Shown: positions 15,897-24,721 of the stretch, piece by piece | Position numbering within the stretch: position 1 is the stretch's first letter | How the letters are laid out: each line of letters begins with the position of its first letter | DNA from: Alphaproteobacteria bacterium | GTDB lineage: Bacteria > Pseudomonadota > Alphaproteobacteria > Sphingomonadales > Emcibacteraceae | DNA length: 36,982 nucleotides | Assembly (NCBI GenBank): GCA_020446675.1 | Contig: JAGREE010000025.1 | Coordinates: 1-36,982 of the forward strand | Direction of reading: 5' to 3' | Made by a program: the position numbers and the translations under genes | Notes under the pieces: model-generated | Told to the model about the DNA's origin: nothing | The model's input: only the letters and a program-made list of their open reading frames with translations | Databases searched by the model: none

Positions 15897-16609
15897 TCAG
15901 GCTACCAGTTTTTTAATTCTGGAAAAATGACCTAATCCATTTTTCAGGTTAAACCAGGTTTTTATTTTTTCTTCCAGATCACTTTCACCAGTTAGCAGAA
16001 TTTGATCTGCATCATAGGCTTTGTTAAAAGTTTCAAAACCCATCCATACTTTAGTCATGGTTCGAGATCCGTTGATATATATAAATTAACTTCGAAACCC
16101 GGCTCAATTGAACATAAGTCAATTTTCTCGCTTTCCGGCTCAACAATCAGCCACCAGTTTCGATTTTGTTTTGGAAGGTCATTATAAATAAATTGAATTG
16201 TCCCGCGTCTCTTTGGTTTGGGGGTCGGGTTAAGGTGTCGGCGCATGTCCCACATCAACAGCGTAGGGTCAAGATTTTCTAATGACGGGTCAGTTTCGAC
16301 CCACCTAGCGCCCCAAATACCAAGTGATTCTACAACCGGAAACAGGTCTTTTCCGGACTGGGTCAGATTATATTCCTCAACATCCGGCTCATTTTCAACC
16401 GGTGCTCTATAGACTATACCGGCTTCCTCCAATTCCTTTAATCGCTTAGAAAGAAGCGCTGGTGACATTCTTGGTACACCGCGTCTAAGATCATTAAATC
16501 TTGTTGAACCCATCAATAATTCACGAAGCAGAACAGCCGTCCAGCGCGTGCATACAATTTCCGCCGCCATCGCGATCGGACAAAATTGTTTATAACTTCC
16601 ATTAGCCAT
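15897..16609 (-). pseudogene. HxlR-family regulator split by a one-base frameshift
   Basis: The first part (16609-16055, 184 aa) has the HxlR winged-helix DNA-binding domain (ITM-like start CPIAMAAEIVCTRWTAVLLR, recognition region PRMSPALLSKRLKELE) and most of a C-terminal SCP2-like domain. It stops after ISTDLEP. The second part (16058-15897, 53 aa) begins MTKVWMGFETFNKAY in another frame. Adding one base in the Leu codon at 16064-16066 joins them as D-L-R-T-M-T-K-V-W-M-G, the sequence expected for intact family members of about 230 aa. The break may be a true mutation or a sequencing error. Alternatively the ATGA overlap (16055-16058) could allow both parts to be translated. Confidence 0.8.
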
Positions 16610-16666
16610 TTTAAATCCTCCCTCATTGATTCTTAAATTACTATAATAAAGGTTAGTTTTTATGGC

Positions 16667-16707
16667 TAGTTCATTTTCTATACCGGGGTAGTTCAGTTCG
16701 TGAACTG
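16667..16707. promoter_or_regulatory. Putative HxlR operator between the regulator and the tautomerase
   Basis: CAGTTCGTGAACTG at 16694-16707 is a 6-bp perfect inverted repeat with a 2-bp spacer. TAGTTCA occurs at 16667-16673 and again at 16689-16695, 22 bp apart, about two helical turns. The site lies midway between the divergent HxlR and tautomerase genes, where such regulators usually bind. Confidence 0.6.
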
Positions 16708-16780
16708 GTTAAGAAATATTCTTTTATGAGATACACCATTTCACGAGATGATATTAACTTAAACATGAAAGGAATTACTT

Positions 16781-17014
16781 ATGCCACTCGTAGATATTCA
16801 CGTTATTGAAGGTGTATTCAGCAAAGCTGAGAAACAAAATATGATTAAAAAAGTTACTGACACTATGGTTGAAATCGAAGGTGAAGCCCTCCGCGGAGTA
16901 ACCTGGGTACGTGTCAGAGAAACAGCTAGCGGCGAATGGGGTATCGGTGGTCAGCCGTTATCTGCCGAAAATGTTAAAGCAATGCAGGCACAAAATAACA
17001 AAATTGCTGTTTGA
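16781..17014 (+). CDS. 4-oxalocrotonate tautomerase family protein
   Basis: A 77-aa protein starting M-P-L-V-D-I-H-V; after removal of Met the N-terminal Pro is the catalytic base of this superfamily. The segment E-x-F-S-K-A-E-K-Q plus the WVRVRE strand, with Arg residues for substrate carboxylates, fit a small tautomerase. The substrate cannot be told. It faces the HxlR gene, so it is probably under its control, perhaps as a response to electrophiles or aromatic compounds. The ribosome binding site AAAGGAATT is good. Confidence 0.85.
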   Translation: MPLVDIHVIEGVFSKAEKQNMIKKVTDTMVEIEGEALRGVTWVRVRETASGEWGIGGQPLSAENVKAMQAQNNKIAV

Positions 17015-17049
17015 CTTTAACCGGCTAATCTTGATGAGGCACAAATTGC

Positions 17050-17086
17050 GTGGTGGTTTTTCTGGATAAATTCAGAGAACCACCAC
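17050..17086. terminator. Bidirectional hairpin between tautomerase and DUF2244 genes
   Basis: GTGGTGGTT (17050-17058) pairs perfectly with AACCACCAC (17078-17086), with an inner CTG/CAG pair. It lies between two convergent stop codons, the usual place for a shared terminator. The T-tracts on either side are weak. Confidence 0.6.
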
Positions 17087-17090
17087 CAAT

Positions 17091-17597
17091 TTAATTATGG
17101 TCAGGCCTGTAGTTTTTACAGTCTATCAGGGCTTGAGACAGCGACTTCATCAATTCATTTCGCATTTCCTGATTTAAATATGTCCCAAAAAAAATTCCTT
17201 TACCATGTGATCTGGCTTGAGGATATGTTTCGCCAACATTTTTAGGAACATTGGGGGGACAGGACATGGATAAATTGACCCAGTAGGAATTAAAACTGTT
17301 TTCGCGTCTGTTGCCTTTGGCATCAATCCGGGTAATTGTCAGGGTATCATTGCTTAAGCGTATAATTTCAACCGCCTTTCCCTGTTGATATTGGATTTTA
17401 AAGGCCCAGTAGATTAGCAATACATCAAGCCCGAAAAAACCGGTAACTGGCCACGCCCCCAATGAATAAAAAAAGAGCCCTATCGAGAGGTTAAGACTGA
17501 CAATCGCCCCCATCAATATTTTAAACCCGGTCCGGCCCAGTGACCGTCTCGGGAAAATATATTCTTCAAACCAGACTCTATCCTGCATTTCGTTCAT
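17091..17597 (-). CDS. DUF2244 domain-containing membrane protein
   Basis: A 168-aa protein with the DUF2244 start W-F-E-E-Y-I-F-P-R-R-S-L, two adjacent membrane helices (about 27-47 and 50-68), then a soluble part with strands around VEIIRLSNDTLTI and the closing family motif FFGTYLNQEMRNELMKSL. Function is unknown. Such genes commonly lie next to nth in alphaproteobacteria, as here (divergent). The start may be Met1 or Met4. Confidence 0.88.
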   Translation of the reverse strand: MNEMQDRVWFEEYIFPRRSLGRTGFKILMGAIVSLNLSIGLFFYSLGAWPVTGFFGLDVLLIYWAFKIQYQQGKAVEIIRLSNDTLTITRIDAKGNRRENSFNSYWVNLSMSCPPNVPKNVGETYPQARSHGKGIFFGTYLNQEMRNELMKSLSQALIDCKNYRPDHN

Positions 17598-17678
17598 GTT
17601 TCGACATTACACTCAAGATAATCATTTTTGAAGCTTCCATTTTTGAAATGGCTTAATTATTGTTGAAAAAAAGGAATT

Positions 17679-18323
17679 ATGATGAAAAAAGCCGAAATTC
17701 ACGAATTTTTCAGAAGACTGGAAGAACGCGATCCCGAACCAAAAGGTGAACTTGATTATACAAACCCTTATACATTGCTTGTTGCTGTGGCCTTGTCGGC
17801 CCAGGCAACTGATGTCGGTGTCAATAAAGCAACCAAGGCGCTGTTCAAAGTCATCTCAACTCCACAGGAAATGCTGGATTTAGGGGAAGAAAAATTAAAA
17901 TACTATGTAAAAACCATCGGCCTTTATAATACCAAGGCAAAAAATATTATAAAAGCCGCACAGATACTGGTTGATGATTTCGGTGGTATTGTACCGGAAA
18001 ACCGTGCTGATCTTGAAAAGCTGCCGGGGGTTGGCAGAAAAACGGCCAATGTCGTGCTAAATATCGCTTTTGGCCATCCAACCATTGCTGTTGACACTCA
18101 TTTATTCAGGGTTTCAAACCGAACCGGATTGGCGCCGGGCAAAACGCCGCTTGAAGTGGAATTAAAGTTAGAGAAAAAAATTCCTTCCGAATTTGCACGG
18201 CATGCCCATCACTGGCTAATTCTCCATGGACGGTATATCTGTAAAGCCCGAAAACCGAACTGTCCTGTATGTCCGGTCGAGGATTTATGCGCCTTTAAGG
18301 AAAAAACCAGACTGCCTGATTAA
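17679..18323 (+). CDS. nth: Endonuclease III
   Basis: A 214-aa DNA glycosylase/AP lyase for oxidised pyrimidines. It has the helix-hairpin-helix LPGVGRKTANVVL with catalytic K121, catalytic D139 in AVDTHLFRVSNRTGL, and the 4Fe-4S loop C198-x6-C205-x2-C208-x5-C214. Two ATG codons stand in tandem (17679 and 17682); the second is better spaced from AAGGA. The stop overlaps the stop of the facing lipoprotein gene by 4 bp. Confidence 0.97.
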   Translation: MMKKAEIHEFFRRLEERDPEPKGELDYTNPYTLLVAVALSAQATDVGVNKATKALFKVISTPQEMLDLGEEKLKYYVKTIGLYNTKAKNIIKAAQILVDDFGGIVPENRADLEKLPGVGRKTANVVLNIAFGHPTIAVDTHLFRVSNRTGLAPGKTPLEVELKLEKKIPSEFARHAHHWLILHGRYICKARKPNCPVCPVEDLCAFKEKTRLPD

Positions 18324-18721
18324 TTTTTAAGGAAAGTCGAAATACAGAAATCTGCCCGCTGTCCTTCAAGTCCCATCAGATTCTTTTCTTCTGATGTTTC
18401 GACATATTCCACATGCATATCGCTGTTATCATTTTCATAAAAATAAATATGGGCATTACAAAACTGGTTATCATAAAGCCAGACTTCAGCCCCTTTTTCG
18501 ACCCGTTTTAACGAAGGTGCACCAAGGATACTTTCAACGGTGCTTTTCTGGAGCCCCATAATATTACTCATCTGAAAAGCGGGTGGTGCTGGCTTTGGTT
18601 TTTCCAAAATCACCGGTTCAGGCACTTCTTCCGGCGCAGGTGGCGGTGATTGTGCAAGCTTTTCCTCGGGCCCACAGGCCACAAGCAGCAAACTGAATAT
18701 TAAAACCGGATAAAATCTCAT
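18320..18721 (-). CDS. Small lipoprotein with a SmpA/OmlA-like segment
   Basis: A 133-aa protein with a lipoprotein signal (LLLVAC, lipidated Cys16), a Pro/Glu-rich linker (about 20-48) and a C-terminal domain. That domain has the pattern MGLQKSTVESILGAPSLKR then a W-L-Y strand, resembling the G-x-x-x-x-x-V-x-x-x-L-G-x-P repeat of SmpA/BamE-like proteins. It is probably an outer- or inner-membrane-attached periplasmic protein of unknown role. The start codon overlaps the stop of the EI24 gene (ATGA), so the two form an operon. Confidence 0.8.
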   Translation of the reverse strand: MRFYPVLIFSLLLVACGPEEKLAQSPPPAPEEVPEPVILEKPKPAPPAFQMSNIMGLQKSTVESILGAPSLKRVEKGAEVWLYDNQFCNAHIYFYENDNSDMHVEYVETSEEKNLMGLEGQRADFCISTFLKN

Positions 18722-19422
18722 ATTTCCTCATACCTGCTCAAATGAAACAAATGACAAATCAACGCCGCACCAAGAATCGGTACCACCAATTGAATAACCG
18801 GCACTGTAAATAACAGCGTCATAATCATTCCCGCAATCAATATCACACCGCGTATTGATTTTCTATGAACGCCAGCTTCTTTTATGCCTAAATGTCTGAC
18901 GGCCACCATTTCATAATAACCCCAGCCAAGTAAATAACCGTTTAACACATAAAAAATAGTCAGAACAACAAACGGCATCCAGAAAAGCAGGACGTAAAGA
19001 GGCAGGACAAGAATATTCAGAATGACCACAAAAAAGGTGATTCTGAGTGCCAGGAAGGACAAATGGGCAATTCCCAGTCTTTTTCCGGCTTTGTGATTGG
19101 GGTAATATTTATCTTCTACACAATCTATTACGTCATCAAGGTAAATTGAAATGAAAATTGTGGAAATCGGTGCAAAGAAGAAGGCGAGCAAAATAAAGAA
19201 ACCAATATCAACAACATAGCCCGTAAGCCAGTTCACAAAATCCGCCCACCATTGCCAATCAGACTGGTAACCGGGAACATCCTTCATGAGTTCATTTGCG
19301 GCGAAGTAGGCAACGATGACCGATACAATCATTGTCAGCATACCAAGGAAAAATACCTTAAGAAAAGCGCGGTCAAAAATTTGCTGGCCAGTTCTTTCAA
19401 TCGCCGTGAGTATTTTATTCAC
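18718..19422 (-). CDS. EI24/CysZ-like integral membrane protein
   Basis: About 234 aa from a GTG at 19422, preceded by AGGA. A longer reading frame to a TTG at 19494 has no ribosome binding site and adds a non-family start. There are four or more long membrane segments and the EI24 family layout: an N-terminal helix after a short Asp-Arg-Ala-Phe stretch, then paired helices enclosing loop residues and a C-terminal GWGYYEMVAVRH-like region. The family includes sulfate permease CysZ, but substrate transport is not shown here. It is operonic with the lipoprotein downstream. Confidence 0.75.
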   Translation of the reverse strand: MNKILTAIERTGQQIFDRAFLKVFFLGMLTMIVSVIVAYFAANELMKDVPGYQSDWQWWADFVNWLTGYVVDIGFFILLAFFFAPISTIFISIYLDDVIDCVEDKYYPNHKAGKRLGIAHLSFLALRITFFVVILNILVLPLYVLLFWMPFVVLTIFYVLNGYLLGWGYYEMVAVRHLGIKEAGVHRKSIRGVILIAGMIMTLLFTVPVIQLVVPILGAALICHLFHLSRYEEI

Positions 19423-19568
19423 GTCTTTGTCTATCCTAACTAATTTCTCTACGCCCTGAGGTGGAATATAGGGGCAACCTGTTTCAAAAGGCAAGAAATA
19501 TTCTTACGTTTACTTGTACGTTCTTTTTCTCTATCAATGTATTTTTAAAATCAAATTCTGGAATAAAT

Positions 19569-20555
19569 ATGGCGCATAAATATGATGTTTTGGGTATTGG
19601 CAATGCGATAGTTGATATCTTAATCCATGTCGATGATGAATTCTTAAAATCGGAAAATCTTGTAAAAGGAAGTATGCAGCTCGTAAATGAGCAGGAAGCG
19701 GCAGCAATATACGCAAAGCTGGGACAGTGTATTGAATGTTCCGGTGGTTCAGCTGCTAATACAATTGCAGGTCTAGCATCATTGGGTGGTGATACATCCT
19801 ATATCGGCAAAGTTCGTGATGATCAGTTGGGCCGCGTATTTCGTCATGATATAAATGCCCTTGGCACAAGTTTTAAGACTTCCTCAGCGGCGGAAGGACC
19901 GGCTACTGCACATTGCCTTGTTCTTGTAACACCGGATGCCGAAAGGACTATGTGTACCTATCTTGGGGCATGCGTCAATTTAACGACCGCCGATATTGAT
20001 GAAGATGTGGTTCGTTCTTCAAAAATTTGCTATCTGGAAGGATATCTCTGGGACCCCGAACCGGCCAAGGAAGCCTTCAGAAAAGCCATCAAAATTGCCC
20101 ATGATGCTGGTAACAAAGTGTCCCTGAGCCTTTCTGATCCGTTCTGCGTTGGGCGTCACCACGAAGAATTTCTACATCTTGTCAGGGACGGCGTTGACAT
20201 ACTTTTTGCCAACGAAGATGAAATTAAAATGCTTTATAAAACCGATAATATCAATGAAGCCGCATTGCAGGTTCAAAAAGACTGTGATATGGCGGCAATC
20301 ACATGTGGTGCGGCCGGCTGTATTGTCATCAATCAGGATGAAATTGGCCATGTTCAGGGTCGCAGGGTTGAAAAACTTGTTGATACCACCGGTGCCGGGG
20401 ATCTTTTTGCTTCTGGCTTTTTATACGGCTTGACCAATGGCAAAAGCATTGGCGAATGCGGTGCGCTCGGCAATCTCATCGCAGGAGAAGTGATCACGCA
20501 TCTTGGAGCGCGACCAGACATTGATCTTAAGAAATTTATTGAGCAGAATGCTTGA
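19569..20555 (+). CDS. Adenosine-kinase-like PfkB family sugar kinase
   Basis: 328 aa from the ATG at 19569; an upstream ATG at 19461 would add 36 non-family residues. It starts with YDVLGIGNAIVDILIHV, has the PfkB signature SGGSAANTIAGLASLGG near 50 and the catalytic DTTGAGDLFASGFLYG near 275 (Asp is the base). It phosphorylates the 5'-hydroxyl of a ribosyl substrate with ATP. Alphaproteobacterial members are usually annotated adenosine kinase. It is convergent with the HIT gene, 4 bp apart. Confidence 0.88.
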   Translation: MAHKYDVLGIGNAIVDILIHVDDEFLKSENLVKGSMQLVNEQEAAAIYAKLGQCIECSGGSAANTIAGLASLGGDTSYIGKVRDDQLGRVFRHDINALGTSFKTSSAAEGPATAHCLVLVTPDAERTMCTYLGACVNLTTADIDEDVVRSSKICYLEGYLWDPEPAKEAFRKAIKIAHDAGNKVSLSLSDPFCVGRHHEEFLHLVRDGVDILFANEDEIKMLYKTDNINEAALQVQKDCDMAAITCGAAGCIVINQDEIGHVQGRRVEKLVDTTGAGDLFASGFLYGLTNGKSIGECGALGNLIAGEVITHLGARPDIDLKKFIEQNA

Positions 20556-20559
20556 TAAT

Positions 20560-20919
20560 TTACCGGCTGAGCATGGGGCCTAGTTTTTTGCCGCTTAAAA
20601 TATGAAAATGCAGATGAGGCACTTCCTGATGGGCGTTGCTTCCTGTGTTGGCAATGAGCCTGTACCCATCCCCTTCTAGTCCTAATATCCGTGCCGTTTC
20701 ACCCACAGCACGGAAAAAACCCGCAAGGAGGTCAGCTGATGCATTTGCACTGAAATCAGCCATGCTAACGTAGTCAGCTTTGGGAATGACCAGCACATGA
20801 ACCGGGGCCTGGGCATTAATATCATTAAAGGCTAGAGCAAAATCATCTTCATAGATTTTATCACAGGGAATTTCCCCTCTTAAAATCTTTGCAAAAACAT
20901 TATTCTGATCATAAGCCAT
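20560..20919 (-). CDS. HIT family protein (HINT-like)
   Basis: 119 aa from the ATG at 20919, which follows AGAGGA and opens with the typical M-A-Y-D-Q-N-N-V-F-A-K-I-L-R-G-E-I-P. A longer frame to 20997 lies inside hisE and is rejected. The motif HLHFHIL (His triad, about 103-109) marks a nucleotide hydrolase/transferase of the HINT group. It overlaps the end of hisE by 11 bp and is the last gene of the his operon. Confidence 0.93.
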   Translation of the reverse strand: MAYDQNNVFAKILRGEIPCDKIYEDDFALAFNDINAQAPVHVLVIPKADYVSMADFSANASADLLAGFFRAVGETARILGLEGDGYRLIANTGSNAHQEVPHLHFHILSGKKLGPMLSR

Positions 20920-21250
20920 CGGTAAATCCTCTTCTTGCTTTCTTTTCCTCAATTCCGGAAAGCCCTTCTCGACGCAGAAGTTCATCATAAACATCATCTG
21001 ATTTAATACCCAGTTCGGACCACAGAACCATCATGTGAAATAGCAGATCTGCTGATTCAGAAATTGCCTCCGTACGGTCATTTTGAGCTGCCGCAATGCA
21101 AAGCTCCACAGCCTCCTCACCGACTTTCTGGGTAATTTTTTTTCTTCCCTTGGAAAAAAGTCCCGCAACATAGCTTTTACTGATATCGGCCCCTTTACGG
21201 CTTTCAATCACGGATGCTAATTTTTCCAGAATATCTCTCTTTTCAGTCAT
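20909..21250 (-). CDS. hisE: Phosphoribosyl-ATP pyrophosphatase
   Basis: A 113-aa all-alpha MazG-like enzyme with the family core KKITQKVGEEAVELCIAA and SESADLLFHMMVLW, where the Glu and Asp residues bind Mg2+. It hydrolyses phosphoribosyl-ATP to phosphoribosyl-AMP in histidine synthesis. It starts 1 bp after hisF. Confidence 0.96.
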   Translation of the reverse strand: MTEKRDILEKLASVIESRKGADISKSYVAGLFSKGRKKITQKVGEEAVELCIAAAQNDRTEAISESADLLFHMMVLWSELGIKSDDVYDELLRREGLSGIEEKKARRGFTDGL

Positions 21251-21251
21251 C

Positions 21252-22010
21252 TTAAATCCTTACCTCTATACCTTCCGCAGCCATATATTTTTTGCATTCC
21301 TCTATACTATATTCACCGAAGTGAAAAATCGATGCCGCAAGAACCGCCGTTGCATGACCATCCCTAATGCCTTCGACCATATGTTCAAGCGTACCGACAC
21401 CACCGGATGCAATGACCGGGATACTGACACTATCGGCTATGGCACGGGTCAGTTCAATATTAAATCCGCTTTTTGTGCCGTCCCGGTCCATAGAAGTCAG
21501 CAATATTTCTCCTGCTCCATATGATGCCACCAGTTTGGCATATTCAACCGCATCAATACCTGTCGGGGTTCTGCCGCCATGGGTAAAAACCTCATATTTA
21601 TCAGGTCCGACCGATTTGGCATCTATAGCAACGACAATACATTGTGAACCAAATTTTTCTGCAAGTTCGCGAACCAGTTCCGGCCGGTTGACCGCTGCTG
21701 TCATCACTGAAACTTTGTCTGCTCCTGCAAGGAGCAGATTTCTGACATCATCCTCATTTCTCACCCCGCCTCCAACGGTAAGCGGCATAAAACACTGTTC
21801 TGCCGTTTTACGCACGACATCGAGGATGATGGAGCGATTATCACTTGACGCTGTAATATCCAGAAAACAAAGCTCATCGGCGCCTGCCGCATCATAAATT
21901 TTTGCCTGCTCCACCGGGTCACCCGCATCCCGCAAACCAACAAAATTCACCCCTTTGACCACACGGCCATCTTTGACATCAAGACAGGGAATGACACGCG
22001 CTTTAAGCAT
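21252..22010 (-). CDS. hisF: Imidazole glycerol phosphate synthase, cyclase subunit
   Basis: A 252-aa (beta/alpha)8 barrel with [19 protein letters not shown] (catalytic Asp about 11), VVAIDAKSV (second catalytic Asp about 130) and phosphate-binding VIASGGVG. With HisH it makes imidazole glycerol phosphate and AICAR. Its ATG overlaps the hisA TGA by one base (TGATG). Confidence 0.97.
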   Translation of the reverse strand: MLKARVIPCLDVKDGRVVKGVNFVGLRDAGDPVEQAKIYDAAGADELCFLDITASSDNRSIILDVVRKTAEQCFMPLTVGGGVRNEDDVRNLLLAGADKVSVMTAAVNRPELVRELAEKFGSQCIVVAIDAKSVGPDKYEVFTHGGRTPTGIDAVEYAKLVASYGAGEILLTSMDRDGTKSGFNIELTRAIADSVSIPVIASGGVGTLEHMVEGIRDGHATAVLAASIFHFGEYSIEECKKYMAAEGIEVRI

Positions 22011-22750
22011 CAGATGTCATCCTTCAGCAGGGAAAGCGCCACCTTTACATCCAGGCTACCATCATAAAGGGCACGCCCTGAAATTGCGCCTTCAATGGTT
22101 CCCTTTGATTTGGCAGCTGCATTTTTCAGTTGGCGAAGATCATCCAGTGAGGCAACGCCACCTGAAGCAATAACAGGGATGGAAAGTGCATCGGCCAGAG
22201 CAATGGTGCTTTCAACATTAAGCCCCTGCATGGTACCATCCCGGTCAATATCCGTATAGATGATACAGGTGACACCGGCGTCCTCAAATTTCTTACCCAA
22301 ATCCACTGCTGACATATCGGACGTTTCTGCCCATCCTTCGACAGCGACCATACCATTTCTTGCATCAATCCCAACGGCAACCTTGCCGGGGAATTTTTTC
22401 GCCGCTGATATCACCAGATCGGGGTCACGAAGGGCAATAGTCCCGAGGATTACCCTGCTGATACCTTTATCAAGCCACGACTGAATGGTTTCCAGATCTC
22501 GGATCCCGCCGCCCAGCTGTACCGGGATTTTCACATTTCCAAGAATTGACGTCACAGCGTCACCGTTAACCGGACGCCCGGCAAAAGCACCATTTAAATC
22601 AACGATATGAAGCCATTCACAGCCGGCCTCTGCAAATTTTTTTGCCTGATCGCCAGGATCATTATTAAAAATAGTGGCCTGGTCCATTTCACCTTTATAA
22701 AGCCGTACACAGTTTCCATCCTTTAAATCGATGGCGGGAAATAAAATCAT
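22010..22750 (-). CDS. hisA: ProFAR isomerase
   Basis: A 246-aa barrel enzyme with [18 protein letters not shown] (catalytic Asp8), [13 protein letters not shown] (catalytic Asp about 130) and VIASGGVAS. It isomerises ProFAR to PRFAR before HisHF. It starts 2 bp after the GNAT gene and is followed directly by hisF. Confidence 0.97.
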   Translation of the reverse strand: MILFPAIDLKDGNCVRLYKGEMDQATIFNNDPGDQAKKFAEAGCEWLHIVDLNGAFAGRPVNGDAVTSILGNVKIPVQLGGGIRDLETIQSWLDKGISRVILGTIALRDPDLVISAAKKFPGKVAVGIDARNGMVAVEGWAETSDMSAVDLGKKFEDAGVTCIIYTDIDRDGTMQGLNVESTIALADALSIPVIASGGVASLDDLRQLKNAAAKSKGTIEGAISGRALYDGSLDVKVALSLLKDDI

Positions 22751-22752
22751 AC

Positions 22753-23298
22753 TTAGTCCAAATTTTTTGAATAATAATAACCGGAAACAAAAACATCATT
22801 GATCCGGGCGTAACGTTCCTTAATTCCCCAGCGATCCATACCGATCCATTCACAAATAGCAATAGCCGCCTGTTGGTCAGAAGCCATATGACATTCAAGG
22901 GTACGGCACCCTTTTTCACGGGCGACATCTTCCGCTTTTTGAAGCATCGTTTTTGCCAGATTGTGGCCTCTTGCCCATGGTGCCAGAAAAAATGTTTCAA
23001 TGGTGCCCCGGAATGCGCCTGCCTCGTTATTTTTTGGCGGTCTGACCAACTGGCAGCATCCGGCAATTTGTCCGTCCATTCGGGCAATAATCAATGTGCG
23101 TTCCGGAATCAGGAATACCCCCTTCCAGAAACTTTCCAGTGTTTTTTCTGGAGGGGGGGTTAACCAATTAAAGCCTTCATGGGTGAGAATAGCAACTCGT
23201 GTGGTCTCACACAGCTCAAGAATATCGACATTATCAAGGGATTTCACTTCCTCAACACTGAGGCGGGGACCTTTGTTTTCTTTTTTCAGTTCGGTCAT
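22753..23298 (-). CDS. GNAT family N-acetyltransferase inside the his operon
   Basis: A 181-aa protein with a GNAT fold. The region [19 protein letters not shown] (about 103-121) contains the acetyl-CoA-binding R-G-x-x-L/A pattern (here R-G-H-N-L-A), and [21 protein letters not shown] with the closing Y-Y-Y of the late strand completes it. The substrate is unknown. Gaps of 1 bp to hisH and 2 bp to hisA show it is co-transcribed and probably co-translated with histidine synthesis. Nothing in the sequence ties it chemically to that pathway. Confidence 0.88.
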   Translation of the reverse strand: MTELKKENKGPRLSVEEVKSLDNVDILELCETTRVAILTHEGFNWLTPPPEKTLESFWKGVFLIPERTLIIARMDGQIAGCCQLVRPPKNNEAGAFRGTIETFFLAPWARGHNLAKTMLQKAEDVAREKGCRTLECHMASDQQAAIAICEWIGMDRWGIKERYARINDVFVSGYYYSKNLD

Positions 23299-23299
23299 T

Positions 23300-23932
23300 T
23301 TACGGTGCCCATTTCAAAAAATTCCTGATCAGCCTAAGTCCCAGTTCCTGACTTTTTTCCGGATGGAACTGTGTACCGATTATATTATCTCGCCCGATCA
23401 TCGCACTAATATATCCGCCATATTCAACATGGGCCAAGACATTTTTCTGGTCTTTCGCCTTAAAAAAATAACTATGCACAAAATAGGCGTGTTCACCTGT
23501 CTTGATATCATTAAGTACAGGGTGACTGCCTTGATCAATAATTAAATCATTCCAGCCCATATGGGGCACTTTAAGAGTATCTGATTTAATTTCCTCGACA
23601 GTACCGCCAATCCAGCCCAGTCCTGCTGTCCGGCCATGTTCAAGCCCCGCATCCGCAAGCAACTGCATTCCGACACAAATTCCAAGAAATGGTTTTGCCT
23701 CTTTTATCACTGCTTCTTCAAGTGCGTCTCTCATTCCGTCCAGCGATAAAAGCCCTTTCATGCAATCTGCAAATGCCCCGACCCCTGGCAGAATAATCCG
23801 GTCTGCTGTTCTCACCTCTTCCGGGGACGATGTGACCAGCACATCCATATCAAGCCCTTCGGCGGCCCGGACTGTCCCCTTCTCCGCTGAGCGTAGATTG
23901 CCGGACCCGTAATCGATAATGACCGTTTTCAT
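23300..23932 (-). CDS. hisH: Imidazole glycerol phosphate synthase, glutaminase subunit
   Basis: A 210-aa class I glutamine amidotransferase. It has IDYGSGNLRSAEKG at the start, nucleophile Cys in FLGICVGMQLL (about 85), and His-Glu of the triad in GTQFHPEKSQ (about 190-192). It supplies ammonia to HisF. It starts 3 bp after hisB. Confidence 0.97.
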   Translation of the reverse strand: MKTVIIDYGSGNLRSAEKGTVRAAEGLDMDVLVTSSPEEVRTADRIILPGVGAFADCMKGLLSLDGMRDALEEAVIKEAKPFLGICVGMQLLADAGLEHGRTAGLGWIGGTVEEIKSDTLKVPHMGWNDLIIDQGSHPVLNDIKTGEHAYFVHSYFFKAKDQKNVLAHVEYGGYISAMIGRDNIIGTQFHPEKSQELGLRLIRNFLKWAP

Positions 23933-23935
23933 AAT

Positions 23936-24538
23936 CTATTCTGTCTTGTCACCAAGCATGCCTTTGGTAGATGGAATAGCATCCGATTTACGCGGGTCAA
24001 TTTCAATCGCCTGACGTATAGCACGGGCAAGTGCCTTATAAGAGCTTTCAATAATATGATGATTATTTTCACCATACATATTTTCAACATGAAGCGTCAT
24101 GCCCGCACCATGGGCAAAGGCACGGAACCATTCCAAGAATAATTCAGTATCCATTTCCCCAAGTTTGTCACGGGTAAAATTGACTTTAAATACAATAAAT
24201 GGACGACCAGATATATCCACCGAACAGCGTGTGCATGTTTCATCCATAGGAATGATAGCATTACCATAACGCGTAATTCCACGAAGGTCGCCAAGTGCCT
24301 TAGCCACCGCCTGGCCAACAACTATACCAACATCCTCTGTTGTGTGGTGAAAATCAATATGGGTGTCCCCTTCGGCTTTCAGGTTCAGATCAATGAGACT
24401 ATGACGGGAGAGCTGTTCCATCATATGATCAAGAAATCCGATCCCGGTATTAACATTATAAATGCCGGTCCCATCAAGATTTACTGTTGCTGAAACAGAT
24501 GTTTCCTTTGTCGTGCGCTTAACTGTAGCTGTGCGCAT
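23936..24538 (-). CDS. hisB: Imidazoleglycerol-phosphate dehydratase
   Basis: A 200-aa monofunctional HisB. The metal-binding motifs are [25 protein letters not shown] and [16 protein letters not shown], giving the di-manganese site. There is no phosphatase domain, as in most alphaproteobacteria. It is the first gene of the operon with an AGGAGAAGATC ribosome binding site, divergent from hslV. Confidence 0.97.
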   Translation of the reverse strand: MRTATVKRTTKETSVSATVNLDGTGIYNVNTGIGFLDHMMEQLSRHSLIDLNLKAEGDTHIDFHHTTEDVGIVVGQAVAKALGDLRGITRYGNAIIPMDETCTRCSVDISGRPFIVFKVNFTRDKLGEMDTELFLEWFRAFAHGAGMTLHVENMYGENNHHIIESSYKALARAIRQAIEIDPRKSDAIPSTKGMLGDKTE

Positions 24539-24655
24539 GATCTTCTCCTTTTATGAGCCATACCAGTTTTGCATGACATATAGCAGTAGTTTATTAAAAG
24601 TGCCAGTGTCACGCGATAAACTTTCCAATATTTTTTAAGAAAAAATCATATGCCC

Positions 24656-24684
24656 CTTGACCAATCTTGAAAAATTTCCCACAT
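24656..24684 (+). promoter_or_regulatory. Putative heat-shock (RpoH) promoter of hslVU
   Basis: CTTGAC (24656-24661) and CCCACAT (24678-24684) fit CTTG-N17/18-C(C/T)(C/T)AT-type RpoH promoters of alphaproteobacteria (N18 counted from CTTG). The predicted start is near 24690, about 30 bp before the hslV ATG. hslVU is a standard RpoH target. Confidence 0.6.
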
Positions 24685-24721
24685 GTTAGGTCATGATTAT
24701 TGCAAAACAGGTTAAAATCAA

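Noticed and set aside
19423..19494. TTG-initiated extension of the EI24 protein
   Set aside because: No ribosome binding site and non-family residues; the GTG at 19422 has AGGA upstream.
19461..19568. N-terminal extension of the adenosine-kinase-like protein
   Set aside because: The 36 extra residues are not family-like and the ATG at 19569 begins the conserved Y-D-V-L-G-I-G-N block.
20920..20997. N-terminal extension of the HIT protein
   Set aside because: It lies fully inside hisE in another frame, and the ATG at 20919 has AGAGGA upstream and a typical start.
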